A DNA stretch of 64,000 bases. Origin: Scortum barcoo (Eukaryota > Chordata > Actinopteri > Centrarchiformes > Terapontidae). This document shows, piece after piece, positions 36,602 to 49,391 of the stretch (positions are counted from its first letter, which is position 1; each line of letters begins with the position of its first letter). The position numbers and the translations under genes are program-made. The notes beneath the pieces were generated by a model. It ran no database searches. It saw only the letters and a list, made by a program, of their open reading frames with translations, and was not told where the DNA came from. The stretch lies in contig CM041531.1 of the NCBI GenBank assembly GCA_023238725.1, positions 22,674,143-22,738,142 on the forward strand, given 5' to 3'.

Positions 36602-39600
36602 CTACGGCATCAGCGTCTGCTGATGTGTAGACCAATCAGAGAGCTCCTTGATGTAGTTTGGAGCAAGCAGATCATTGTAGTTCTCTGTATATAGAGAGTA
36701 CGGGTTATCATCACCAGCACCTGAGGGGCACAAAACAGCATTCAAACACATGCAAAGACAGTAACAGATGGGAACTTACTCAGCTATTGTTAAATTACTG
36801 GATTTTTTATTTATATATATTTGTATCGGCAACATGAACATTTGGCAACACATTGAATCTTTTTTTGTGGTCAGCCAAGAAAGATGACCTTTAATTTGAT
36901 TTGACAGATTTCTGAATTGGCTAAAAATATCAAGTATTTGAAGACATAATAAAACTATTAATAAAAAGGTAGGTGCAGTCCTAATACACACAAACTACAT
37001 ACAGTAGTAGCAATAGTAGTAGTAGTATAGTAATATATAGTGTCGTACAGTGCCAGTGGTCCCACAGTGCGTGTGTCCTCCATCCTCTCTGCTCTCCAGT
37101 CTGGTTCCAGAGGTCAGTGCTGCTTAAGTGGTCCATCAACTACAAGAGACAGAATACCTGCAGTCAGTCAGACAGTGAGAGAGAATCGACCTCACAATGT
37201 CCGGTCAGAAAAAAACAAAATTCACTGCATTAAAGGTCTGGTACTTTAAACACAGCCTCTGTCTGCTCCTGGTCCTCTGGTTTGGCCTCCCACATCCCTG
37301 CACAACAACAATAACAATCATCTTTAACCAGCTACAGAAAATCGTCTTTTATAATCGACAGTCAGAACGAGAAATGCAACAAGCGTCTCACCGTGTGCTT
37401 GAGTGCTGCCAAACATGTCCTCTGCAGGGGCCTCTACCTTCTGCAGGGGGTCTGAAGTGGGTCTTGTTGCGGTGGTTTGCCAAGTGTGCGCAGTGTAGGT
37501 ATCGTCCCCTAAGCTGGCCTGTCTTTCTCTGGTCCTGCTGAACAGCCGCAGCCCTGAGAGAGAGGACATGGCGGTGCTGCCACATCAGATCAGGCAATAT
37601 GTTTGCTTTTAAATAATAAAAGACATCTCACCTCTTGTACCTCTCCTGCGTCTGTGGGTTTGCGTGCTGGGCAGCATCCTGTAGACCCTGTACGCGTTGC
37701 TGCCTCTTTTCCTGCTGTGCTCCTGCAGCTCACAGATGTCAGGCAGAGAATTCAAGGCACAGCGGAAATTCGCCTTCCACGTCTTGGGATCCGGCTTGTC
37801 TTTGCCTGGACGGTACCGTCCTGAAGCAAAAAAAACAAAGACAGGTCTTGGTGCTCTGTGCTTTTGGCTACAGTTATCTTCACAGCTTTTTTTATGCTGG
37901 AATACCTATCCCTGATGTGCTGTGTGTGAATTCAATTAATGCTAAATAGTTTAGGAAAATGCAGCTTGTAAGTAAAAAACTGGAAAAAAAAAACATTTTG
38001 ACACAAAAATGCTATTCAATATGTGGCCTCAAGAAAATCATTAAGTACTAATTAAGTAAATTAACATAAAACTTTAAGCTTTTGAGGCCAGTGGGCAGTT
38101 GTGGATGGTGCTGTGGATGTTTGGAAATTCAGCCCTCCTGAAAAAGCAAAATAAGTTCAGTTTAAAATGTGAATACTTTTTTCACACTGAGTTTTAAATA
38201 TTAAAAGCAAAGTTTTTTTGAGCCTGTTTCACGTCTGACCTGTCCTGGCATCACTGATGACTGTTGGGTGTGGTAAGAAGTGTGCTCTGTTGCACCTGTA
38301 ACCAAACCCAATAGTGATGTCACGATTTCCAAGAGTACAGCTGTGTATCACTGCAGCAAAGTAAAAAGAGAAGACTGCACCCTGGAACAGCCACATCCTC
38401 TAACTGCAACTACATTGTTGCGTCCACCTTTACGTTGCTGTTTATAAACTAATTAGATTTCATTTAATTTATATGCACACCATGGCCTTTGGTATCCACT
38501 GTGTGTCTTTGGATGAGGCATCTGATGGTTAGAGTTGGAGGTGTTCAATACAACAGGCATATAATTGAATCAGACCCAGGGTCGGGTTCATCTCTATATT
38601 TTCATCTTTAAACGTCACTGTAACAACTTAAAATGTGCCGCTGCCTTTGAAACAACATAATCTATCACTATCTGACAGGACATCTGTCATCAACTGTCGA
38701 GTAAAGTGCATTGAGTCCTTTCTCATATTCAGCACCACTGTGTGATTTGGATCTCAGCCAGTCCTCTGTGGTAAAATCACTGGAGCACAAAAATATCCAC
38801 TATGGATCATTTACAACAGACAAGGGCCAACAGAAGAGAAGACAGGAGCAGGATATTATACACATAGTGCAACCTCCACAAGCATTAAAGACTTGATGAC
38901 CCATCTGACTTTTGTAGTCCAATTATATATTGTGTGTACTTATATTATATATTAAATAGTTTTTTTATGGTTTTGTTTGATTAAAATCTCTTGAATATCA
39001 AAGTGAATTTTTGATCAATGTCTGTTTTTTAAAGAGACAGAAAAACTTCAGTGCTTCACCACAAAACTCGTGCTGTGAGAAGCATTTTGCTGGCATGGTT
39101 TAGGTCCACTTGTCCCCTTAGAGTGAAGGGTCACTGCAAATGAATACAAAGTTGTTCTGAGTGACCACCTGCATCCTGTAAAGAAACTTGTCTATCCTGA
39201 TGGGAGTGGTCTCTTCCAGGATGACAAAGCCCCCATCAACAGGTCAAGAGGAATGCTGAATGGTTTGATGGGAATGATGTGAATCTTATGATATGGCCTT
39301 CACAGTCACCAGATCTCAACCCAACTGAACGCCTATGGGAGATTTTGGAGCAATGTGTTGGACAGCGCACCATCATCAAGACACCAAAAGATGTAAGCAG
39401 AGTTCAAAGACTTGGAGAATCAATGAAAAGAAGAACTGAAGCTGTTGGGGAGGCATGTGGTTGCCAAACATCTTCCCAAGACACTTTATGTTGGTTTTTC
39501 CTTTAATTTGTCACTCATCTGTATATCCAGCTGCTGACACTCGTGAAGAACTGTCCTGCTGTACTTTGACAGCAATACGATCACTCTGCCCATTCACAGC

Positions 39601-41245
39601 AACTGAACTGGAGCTTTCCCACGAGGGGATGAGGCTACATTCACAAAGCATGACTTTCCCAAGACTAACGTGTGTGATGGTGTGTGTGCATTGACTTTAT
39701 ACTGAGAACATGCAGAAATGAGATGACAGATCAAAAGCATCTGGTTAGGAGATGATGGCACAAAAACAAGTTACACACGAGGACAATAAAAGCATTCTTA
39801 TTCTACTTTATATAATATAGTTTTTACAGTTTTTAGTTTGAGCCGCTCCAGGAATTATTTATTTGTAGTTGGCACATGCTGGGTTTCTCACACATAGCAG
39901 GAAACTGGGAATGCGGTAGATCTAGAAAAACGTACACTGAACAACACACCCACAGCTGCTCTTCACTGGAAATAGTTCTGCTTAGTAGGAAACAGGCATG
40001 CAGGCAACTGTCTTTTGAAAATGAAGTGAAAGTGGCCAATTGTTGGAAGGCATTAATTACTACAGTTGACGTGCAGGTACAATTTTAACTTTAGAAACTG
40101 TATTTTACTACCTTAAATTATTAAAGAAATTATATGCTGTACTTTCTTTGGACAGAAGAACTTTCTTATAAATGAAGTATACAGTAAATCTATCTATCTT
40201 TGTTGACAAATCCCCAGCCAGAACTGAAGCAGAGATATTGTGAACACAGGATAAGTGTCCTAGCCACCCTGTAAAAGTGATGCCAAATACAAAGTGAAGC
40301 AAGTGGTCTCATATTGAGATGCTTCCCAGGGAGTAAAGAGGGGGTCAGTCAGTTTTGCTGAGAAGATGGTTGTTGTTGTTTAACAATAGTTCAGTATGGT
40401 TGTTCATTATTATTGTAATATGTCATATGTTATACTGCGTATGTATACAGTATATCATCCATCCAAACTGGAAATACATACAGAAAAAAGTTAAGTTTTA
40501 CACATCTGAAGGCATTACAGTAGAATACAGATAAATACACTGAAAAAGTATTAATACTTTTGTCGCATTGTGATATATGTTTAACTAAAATAATAAAAAT
40601 ATTTTGTTTAAAATCATCATATTGATTTTGATTGTATTGCCCATCTAAAGTGTTGTGGCTCAGCAGCTCCTCCTCAGAAATCTATGCTTTTTCAACTGTG
40701 GTTTTACTCTGTCATTGCACTCCATCAAAGCATTAGCATGTAAATGGGAACGTAAGAACGTAACACAAAGTGCCTACCAAAGTGTCTCAGATTGAGAGAA
40801 ACACAGAGGGTAGATAAGAAATAGCATGAATGGATTCAGGGACCAAGCAACTGGACACCTCTGTATTTGTGTGGGGCTCCTACCGGTGTGCATGGCCCAA
40901 CTCCTGAAGAGTGTAGCATCTCGGTCAATACTCCAGCCATGACGAGCGGCATGTTTCCACGGGATCTGGAAGATTCGTGCTGACTGCAGAATAAAAGACA
41001 GTAAAGCAGCATTGAATGAATACATTGTTGTCAAAAGTATTTGACCATGCTTTATTCCTGTTCACACCTCCCAAAGAGATTTGATGTGCAACAAAACCCA
41101 CCCAGGTGTGTATGCATGTGTATGTATGGGATGAGGATGAGATGGTGGGCTTTACCTGGTCCAGCCAGCTGACTCCCGGATACCTCCCGGACTGAATCTG
41201 CTCCTCCAGCCACGGCCTCAGCCTCAGCCGGCCTGCTGGTTGCAT
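36602..41245 (-). CDS. IRF1-subfamily interferon regulatory factor (irf11 / divergent irf1)
   Basis: Transcription factor that would bind ISRE/IRF-E sites in interferon-response promoters. Exons on the minus strand: 41156-41245, 40884-40983, 37632-37820, 37392-37553, then 37245-37297 and 37049-37139 (less sure, weak donors), and 36602-36720; total 267 residues with consistent phases. The DNA-binding domain (residues ~1-118) has the IRF tryptophan repeat (W12, W27, W39, W47, W59) and the recognition-helix block DPKTWKANFRCALNSLPDI. It is closest to IRF1/IRF2 but departs from typical fish Irf1 at the start (MQPAGRLRLRPWLEEQI), which points to the teleost irf11 (irf1a) paralogue. The region after the domain is short, Arg-rich then acidic, ending STHQQTLMP. 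The 3-kb third intron holds a Tc1 fragment. Confidence 0.88.
39110..39510 (+). mobile_element. Degenerate Tc1/mariner-like transposase fragment (copy 2)
   Basis: Better preserved copy of the element at 3840-4270. An open stretch from about 39279 reads WPSQSPDLNPTERLWEILEQ, the DDE hallmark of fish Tc1 transposases, preceded in other frames by a FQDDKAP-like block, so at least one frameshift separates them. Only the C-terminal catalytic part is present and no inverted termini are seen. It lies in the long IRF intron, on the strand opposite to the host gene. Confidence 0.85.
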
Positions 41246-43480
41246 CCTGCAGTCCAAGCTTCAGAGGAAAGGTGTTCACTGTGGATCTGTCACTGGTTTT
41301 CAAGGGAGTTTCAGCAATACCACAACACTTCTCAGGAGCTCAGATTAAATCAGAGGTTACGCTGGAACATCCTTCCTCCCCTACTGCATTCTTCCAATCA
41401 AAGACTTCGCAGTTATGACAATCCTTCTATCCTTCTCCTCCTCCAAAGACCTTCCTGACTGCTCAAGCTTCTCTAATTACAGGAAGTACGGCTCTCTTTG
41501 TGAGTGGACAATGACAGAGTGGGGTTATTTGCACAGGTTGCATGCTGAGATTGTGGATTCTTCACTGTAAACACCTGCTCTTCAACATTTGGTGAATATA
41601 CACTAAATTAGCATATTGCATTTCATTCTGGCACACACAGGTCACCTGCTGGCTAGAACCTTTCTTGTGATCATATGGTTTTCCTTGTGGTTCTACTTGT
41701 GGAAGTCACTGTGATGGCAGTGAGGAGGTGTGTGCTCATGTGAGACCACCAGGTGGAAGCAGAGTTAATGCTGTCGCCTACCCGACAGATGAGCTGCTCT
41801 ACATGTTGCAACAGGTTCCCTTTCTGTGGTAGTTTATATGAAAGAATTATTATTCTCTTTATTTAAGCAAGAGGTCCCTTTTAAACCTGTGTGTGTGCCT
41901 GCTGTTAACACTGTTCATGTCCACTTTCTTTGAATATGCTGTTTGATACAATATGATAACGGCTAAATAATCAATAATAATAAGCAATGTATGTTTTTTG
42001 TATTAAGAGTCATGGTAAAACTACTCCAGTGAAATAAAAAAATTTATATTCTAATTTATTACTCATGTTTATATTTTACAGATGGTCAAGTCAGTCTATT
42101 TGTATTTCCAACAACAAAATGAAATGAAACTTTTTACGTCATCTTTGATCAGTTTTTACCATGGAAGTTATGAGTTAAATTTAAATATAACGTTTGTGCT
42201 CAAAGTGGGACACAGTGAGTTAAACTGCTTCTTGGTGTCAACTTATTCAAATCACAGAAAAACATTTTCTCAAGGTACCTAGCTCTAGTTGGTTTTAACA
42301 TATTTTTTATGCCTTTAAGATGCCTTCTGCCACAACAGTGCAATTCAGTTGTCCATTAAAACAGCATTAAAAACTCTTTGAAGCAAACACAGCTCATGCC
42401 ACAGTATGAACAAGTTTATTCTGTTTTCTGCCAAAGAAATGTGCCTTAATAATAACGTTTGTTTCATTTATTCCCACACCAACGTTTCATTAGGCTTTCC
42501 TGGTGCTTCTCTTTGAGTTGGGCATGTTGACTGTGATGACGTAGGTTTCTGTGGAAGTGGCTCAGCAGTTCCAGAGAAGAGATATGAGGAAGTAATTTCA
42601 CAATCCTGAAAAACCATGCGTCTGTCGTGCATCATTGTGGCTTGTTTCACACACAGCATTTCATATGATATGATGATTTTGTTTTTTCTTTAAGAGTCAG
42701 AGTTGATGGCCAAATGGGCTATACTTTCTTGTGATGAATGCTCTTCTGTTAACTTATATTTCAGACTTATTGATCAGACAGGATTTCAGGCAGTGGCCCT
42801 CTTACTTTTATTCAACATATACAACAACAGAAACATGTAAATGTGAAATGTTTAAATGTGAAAAATAAGTGATCTTCGTGGAATATGAAAAGTGAGACAT
42901 TCATTTACAGCAGTTAAAGTTAAGTTAGTTCACACGTGTAACCAATACACATTTAGTCTCAGACTTTGTCTCAGAACAAGTCCACTCTGTTTCTTTTTAT
43001 GTACAAACTTTATGGATGTTTCACATCAAAGGCATAACATATAATGGTATTCACATATTAAAACGTGGTTTCACAGAAATGTCTCTGCAGCACACAACAA
43101 ATCATATCACAGTTAAGAAAACTCTGAAGTTTTTAATTACTTCATATGTTCTCCATAAGCAGATGCTGTCGTGTAAATGTAGAAGAAAAAAACAAAAAAG
43201 TAAAAAATTCCATTAATTACACAACAGTGCAAAACTCAATCTGCTGATACAGATCACGTGATATGATTGAAAGATCAGGAGCAGTTACTAGATGGGTGAG
43301 AGATTACACTTACAATTAACAAACTGCTACAACATCCCCTCAACCGCAGTTTCTCACCAATGTTTGAAATTTAAAGAAGCAAACCGCACAAAAAGCAGTA
43401 TTTACTTGCAAAATGATGATGATGAACCTTGGAAATGTTTAAAGCTTGAAACAGCCATGCTATAGCAGCAAAAGGAGTGA
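41246..43480. other. Region between the IRF gene and il4r
   Basis: No coding exon is supported. The left part should contain the promoter and noncoding first exon of the IRF gene (transcribed leftwards), and the right part the il4r 3' UTR. A GAS-type word TTCTTTGAA is present at 41926-41934, which could be chance. Confidence 0.5.
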
Positions 43481-43483
43481 ACA

Positions 43484-46400
43484 CTACACACTTTGATAGC
43501 CGTTGTCAGCCATTACTGGCATAGACTGGTAAGCAGGGATCAAAGCGAGAAAAGGGCTATGGACCTCAGAGTGACACTGATCACCCTGGACGCTGTTGAC
43601 AAAACCTGGAACAACTGGACTTAAGAAGCTGTGCGGCATCTTGGTAAATGATTTCTCTGGAAATATGTTTAAATGTTCCTCTTTCTCACCACATCTTTCG
43701 TCTGAAGGCAACATATCAGGCTCTTGCACAAGACTTTGAAATGCCTGGTAGTCGTCATCTATTGAAGGAAAGCTTTGTGAGGCTGCAGGCCCACAGCTGT
43801 AGCAGGGATTTTCATCACATATGATGGCCTCTTCAGTCTTTCTATTTGGCTTTGTGGCACCACCGACCCCCTCATCGAAGCTCTCATACCCGGCCTCAAC
43901 TCTCAACACAGGATCACATGACGCAGTTGTGTTGGTGCAGCTAGAGACTGATGACAAACTGGAGTCTTCTGCATATGAACGTCTCCCAGATTCTGCGTTG
44001 CACTGCTGATATGACATGTCTGTCGGCATGAGGGATGAAACCATTGGTGGTAAATTAACAAGCGGACAAGCAGGTGTCTGCTGGTCGGCATAGATCTCGT
44101 TGTCACCCTCACTGGGATGGTAGGCGGACTCGCACAGCATCTCAGTCTCCGTCTGTACCTCCGAGCGGTCCGTCGTAATCTCACACAGGCAGATGGGAAG
44201 GACGATGGAGTAGGTTTTGTTGTCAAAGTTAGATGATCCAGAATTGATGTCATCAGCTCTGATGCTGCAAGAGTTGTAGGGAGCAGAGAACAAACCACTG
44301 TCTTTGTTCGACTGTATGTGTGGATTGGTGGTCAAAGGTGATATTGGGCTGATGTTGGCGAAAACTTTATCAAGGGCGTCCTGAACACCTGCTATAATGT
44401 CAACAGGCTCTGCGTTGGCGTAGCTGAGACAAGAGGAGCCTGTGCTGATTCCACTGCTATGCTGAAGGCTCCCACTGCTGGTGTCTTTCAGTAACCCCTT
44501 CGACCTAAATACAGAGAGATGGGTTACTTAAACTTCCAATATAATCACATAGAAATTCTTAATGAAATGCACTGTATTGCTGATGTACCAGTACTGCAAT
44601 ACTGACCATAATTTGTTGTCATCTGGGATAAGGGGCTCAGCATAGACAGAGGACAAAAGGGGTGACACAGGCTTTAAGATCTGCAACGAGGAGGATGAAA
44701 ATAATTAAAACTATACATCTGACACATTTCAGTTTCAATTTAGAAGCATTATTTTTGCGATTGACACATAGTGTGCAGTGCAGCCAAACAAACTCACATT
44801 AACATTCTAATGCTTGAGAACAGTTTATAGAGTAGTAATAATAGAATATAGATGCACTGAATGGCTATTGTAAAATACACAGATGTAACAATTGTAGTTG
44901 CACGGGGTGCCTCACCTCTTGGTTGCCTGAATGTATAATAAAAAGTTTGGGATTTGGACACTTGGCAACTGTGTCCCACCACTTTTTCTTTAACCTAAAA
45001 TCAAATGCACAAATAAAGCAACGGAATTACACACACAGCATATAAACACAACAGAGGGCTTACGGTATTCAGGCATTTCATATATTTCAGTAACAGGGGA
45101 ACACAGTAAAGACAATCGTTTATCTTTATGACTTACATCACATAACAGCTATATATAGCTCCGCTGAGGATGACTGCAACAACACTGAGGATGATGATGA
45201 TCCCCAAGAGCAGGACATTAGTGGACATGGCTGTGAAGTAAAAAACACAAAGCAAGTTTAGAAACCACCCCTTTTTTGTATGAATGATGTACAGAGAGAT
45301 AAAGAAATTCATGCTGTATGCCTTTATGTATGTGCCACGTTTGTGTTATGAGAGACAGTATCCACAATTAGAGCTCACTGGATGATTCAACACCTGTAAA
45401 TAAACATTACACTGCAACAGCTCTCTGCATTATCACTCCTTTAAAGTGCATCCTGATAAAATATTTATTTTGATTTGAGTGGCCACATGTCATTACAGCA
45501 GTTTATGTGTGCCTAACATGCACCAGTGATGTTCAAACACTCCGGTAATTAAACAAATTAGATGCAAATACTGTTCAGTTTTCTGCACCCCGTGTGCTCA
45601 AGAGGAATATATGTGACAAATTTCAGGTTCACTGTACTGTTGAAGATCTGAGAGGGCAAACGAGTTACATAAGAAAAACATTTTCAAATAATACACATGA
45701 TGTATCCTTTTAACTGTTCACTGATTTGTGTTTTTCACATTTCAGTGTCATATCACGATAAGAGCGAGGTGGGACAAACACATGTCAGGTAGGTGCATTG
45801 GTGGGGAAAATTGGTCAAAGATCATAATATCAAAATATGAGAAAGCCAGATGAGTGAGAGTTTTAACAACACTTTCTTATAATCAGTGGATCTTCATACT
45901 TGAGCATCTTAATTCTTCTGATTTTTCAAGTCATGTGGGAAATATAAAAAAATATGTAGACTGCCCCATACGACTTTCTCAGTACTACAGATAAGTGTTT
46001 TAGCCAGAGGTGGAAGAAGTACTCAGATCTTGTACTAAGGTTAAAGTAGTTATACCGCAGTGTAGAAATGCTCTGTTACGTAAAACTTCTGCATTCAAAA
46101 TGAAAAAAGTATCAAAGTATTAGCATTCAAATTTATGTCCTGCCAACCTTAGGCCAAGTCAGACCAAAATGTCATCAGTATCAAACAGGTGATACCTACT
46201 GTGAGAGAAGTAGCACCATGGTCAGACAATTGCAAGACTGAGAGACTCAGAGACTGCTTTGAGGAGACCAACTGGGGCACTTTCGTCTATAACTGTGCAA
46301 ATGCAATTGAACTGACAGAGACAACAATGGTCTGTATTATTTTCTTTGAAAATGTGACCACAAAAAGCATCATGGTGTACCCCAGTAACAAGGTGTGGGT

Positions 46401-47939
46401 CTCTTGGAAAATGAAGAAATGTCTCAGTGAGAAATTGACCGCCCTTGTTCAGTGAGAATTGGCCACACAAAAAGTTTGTCTGATGAAACCATGAAAACTA
46501 AGACTTCATTTTAAAGGAGCAAATGCAAAGACTGTTCCTTTTAAGGAAATGTAATAGTTTTGTAGTAAGCAAAACACAAACAACTGAGTGTGGATTATAA
46601 ATGTATTCAAGTCCAATCATGTCTACGAAATAGAAACATTCCACTGCTTTAAAAGTGGCAAAAAGACTGCACTCACGAGATTTGGGGGTTGTGAATTCCC
46701 ACTCTTCACTGCTGTCACTGAAGCGTCCACTGAAATCTGTGTAGCTTTGTACACTGACCATATATGTTGTACTTGGCTCCAAGTCTTGAACAGGTATCTG
46801 ATAGTACTGCAGTCCGTTCACTGTAACTAGTTGGATGAATATAGATACCTGGTTTGGAGAGAATTGTGACAGGAGAGTTTTGCACTCATAGTTTATTAAT
46901 TATTGATTATAAACAAATGTCCATGTCTGTATCTACGTCTTCAGGACAAATAATGAGAGTTAGACAGTGCCTATGACACTGCTCCTACCTTTACTGGGTC
47001 TCCTTTTTTATGGTAAGTCACATTAGCCGACATTCTACTGTTGTAAGATTGGTCCATGTTTGTTGTCCACATGATTTCAAAATACCCTTCAGATTCCTTC
47101 ACTGAGGTGATTGTTGGAGCTTTGGGCTTCCCTGTAGAAGAAGAGAAATTAAATAAAAAGGAAAGGGAAAGTTTCTTAACCTACATCCTGTTATTTTGGG
47201 AGTGGATCCATTTATTTTTGGCAACTGCACATTTCTGGACTTTCCTTTGAAAGCAGTCAACTTACTGCTCTCTGTGATGCCGATGATTTTGGACTCCATC
47301 TTTTTGCCTCCTTTATAAACTGTTGCTTTGTGAGTCTCCCCTAAAATGAGTATCATTTTGAAAGAGCAGCAACAGCCTCCACTGTCACACTGACTGAAAA
47401 CGCAGCTCTCCTCCCTGTGGAATACAAGACAAGACAAAACATGCTCTGAGTAGATTTAATCTTCTTATTTCTGACTTCCTGGGACTATTTGAACATAAGA
47501 CATATGTCACATTGCAAAAAAATCAACTTAATCAACCCTATTTTTGTGAAAAATGTTTTATTATATTATTATTATAAATAATTATGATAACTGGATGTTT
47601 TTATAAATGTGTCTGACATTTAAAAAACCACAGCATACCCTGGCAATGAGTCGTTCACCAGTGTCAGATTGTATTCAGAGCAATTCTGCGCTTCAACCTG
47701 GCAAGTCATCAATGTTTCAAAAGTCGTTGGTACAGTCAAGATTTCAGGCCTGTGGTGTTCTCAGCTCCTTCTCGAAACAAACATCACAAGATTCACGATG
47801 AGAATGACTTTTCATACATGGAAAGAGACCACACAAGCAGGTCTACGCCGAGTCCGGAGCACGTACCTGGGAGACGAGCTGCAGCCGCAACGACGCTTCC
47901 CAACGCGAGCAGAGCCAAAAACATCACACAGCGCCACAT
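43484..47939 (-). CDS. il4r: Interleukin-4 receptor subunit alpha
   Basis: Type I cytokine receptor chain for IL-4/IL-13-type cytokines; signals through JAK1 and STAT6. Nine exons on the minus strand: 47867-47939, 47639-47759, 47266-47414, 46989-47131, 46677-46848, 45137-45230, 44916-44994, 44607-44680, 43484-44504; 641 residues with every phase agreeing. A signal peptide (MWRCVMFLALLALGSVVAAA) is followed by a cysteine-rich fibronectin III domain and a second FNIII domain ending FSDSSEEWEF, a degenerate WSXWS. The membrane segment (about 225-248) leads to a Box 1, KKKWWDTVAKCPNPKL, very like the mammalian IL-4R alpha KEWWDQIPNP. The long last exon has STAT6-type tyrosine motifs GYESF (Tyr508) and DYQAF (Tyr554) and ends NGYQSV. 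IL-21R or IL-2R beta are less likely because of Box 1 and the GY/DYxxF motifs. Confidence 0.92.
46005..46125. repeat. Dispersed teleost repeat, GGTGGAAGAAGTA family (copy 2)
   Basis: Starts AGAGGTGGAAGAAGTACTCAG and continues with the ordered blocks GTACTAAGGTTAAAGTAGT, CTCTGTTACGTAAAACTTCTG and CATTCAAAATGA. It is the same family as 34893-35025. It sits in the il4r intron before the transmembrane exon. Confidence 0.75.
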
Positions 47940-48081
47940 ATTTACTTCACTCCGTCTGTCCTTCGAGGATCCGACAACAACAACAACGATCCGACTCAGA
48001 TACGAGTCCTTTTAGCGAAAAAAAAGCGAGCGAGATTTCAGCGCAAAGTCAGTGAGTCAGTCTTCCTCATTTGGAAAGCTG

Positions 48082-48090
48082 TTCCTGGAA
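48082..48090. promoter_or_regulatory. STAT (GAS-type) site in the il4r promoter
   Basis: TTCCTGGAA is a palindromic TTCN3GAA STAT element about 145 bases upstream of the il4r start codon. STAT-dependent induction of IL4R is known in mammals; use of this site is inferred. Confidence 0.4.
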
Positions 48091-48142
48091 ATGCTGCGCC
48101 ACTAATACAGGGGAAGAGCCAGTCCCACTCCCTCCTCCTCCT

Positions 48143-48214
48143 CTAGAGCAGACATGAGGAAACACACACACACACACACTAGAGCAGACATGAGGAAACA
48201 CACACACACACACA
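48143..48214. repeat. Tandem duplication of a 36-base unit carrying (CA)n
   Basis: Two adjacent copies of CTAGAGCAGACATGAGGAAA followed by a CA run (48143-48178 and 48179-48214). They lie about 200 bases upstream of the il4r start codon, in its likely promoter or 5' UTR. Confidence 0.92.
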
Positions 48215-49391
48215 CGGCATGCTCTCAGTCAAAGACTGTGGATAGATAACAAATATCTAAATAAACAGTAATAACGAGTAAATATGTGGAGGAAACTGCA
48301 ACAGCTGGGCCCATCTGGTTTAAAAGTGCTGGGTGACTCCACAGGTGGCAACTTCACTTAAGTGATTTATTGCTGTAGGCCATTTCTCCATGTTTTATAC
48401 CAAACCTGAATGTATTAGATGTCAAGTGTTGAATGTTGCAGTTTACTAACAATATTCAGAAATATTGCTATTTTAGAAGTTTCCTGCTTTCCTGCTCTAT
48501 GCAGTGCCATGAGAGCTGAGCCGAGGCCAAAGCTGAACACTTCACATACATATATGCCAGTTCAGAGCACTTGTACACACATATTTTCATGCATATACTT
48601 ACACATCCAACCACACTTACATCAACTCATATGCCTTCACCCATTCTCAGAATATGCATGCATGTGTATGTATGTATGTATATGTGCATGCCTGTATGCA
48701 TGCATATATGTGCGTGAGAATATGCATGTAATGTAAGTGCTTACTACCGCTGTATATGTACTGTATATGTAATGTAAGGGAAGTATTCAATTTTGGCCAA
48801 GGTGGCTACTCATACTTCATACTCATAAATCATATTTCCCGTTCGGCTCATTGATACAATTTAATATAACAACATAGCCTTGGGGTAATAACTGCACTAT
48901 ATCATTTTATTAGTTAATTGTTTAATTGTTTTGTTTTTAGTATCCATCCATCCATCCATCCATCCTCTTTTGCTTGTCTTGGCCCGATGGCAGCGGACTG
49001 CAAAAAGTAAGTGTTTAGACCTGGTTGAAGTATCTGTAATTAAGTAATGGAGTGTCTCCATTTCATGTCAAGTGTAATCATTTATAATAACATAATACAT
49101 ATTGTACTCTACGTGTCATGGTTGCTGCTCGTCTCAAAGCAGCAGAATCTTTTCAGGGTTTTTACTGGTGGTAAAGGGAAAGAAGCCTCCTGAAAAAGCT
49201 TATTTGAGCAATCTTGCTAACACGAGTCCCCGCAGATGCCAGACCATCTTCATATTCAGTCAGCGGGGCAGACACCACAGACATAACAGACACACTGGAG
49301 GACAGTGGCAGCTTCGTGGACACTTATTGTGAAAGTCCCTGACCGGATGTAGCAGGAGCTGCGGCGTGTGGCTGCCGTGCGGGTCATTAAA
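48215..49391. other. Divergent intergenic region between il4r and the coiled-coil gene
   Basis: No coding exon is supported. It contains an AT-rich segment with ATGTATGC-type simple sequence (about 48640-48730) and a short (ATCC)n run at 48942-48964, often seen at the 3' end of L2-like retroposons in fish. The last 200 bases are GC-richer and are the likely promoter of the plus-strand gene starting at 49392. Confidence 0.55.

Noticed and set aside
41926..41934. TTCTTTGAA GAS-type word upstream of the IRF gene
   Set aside because: A nine-base degenerate palindrome about 680 bases from the start codon is expected by chance, and the transcription start is unknown.
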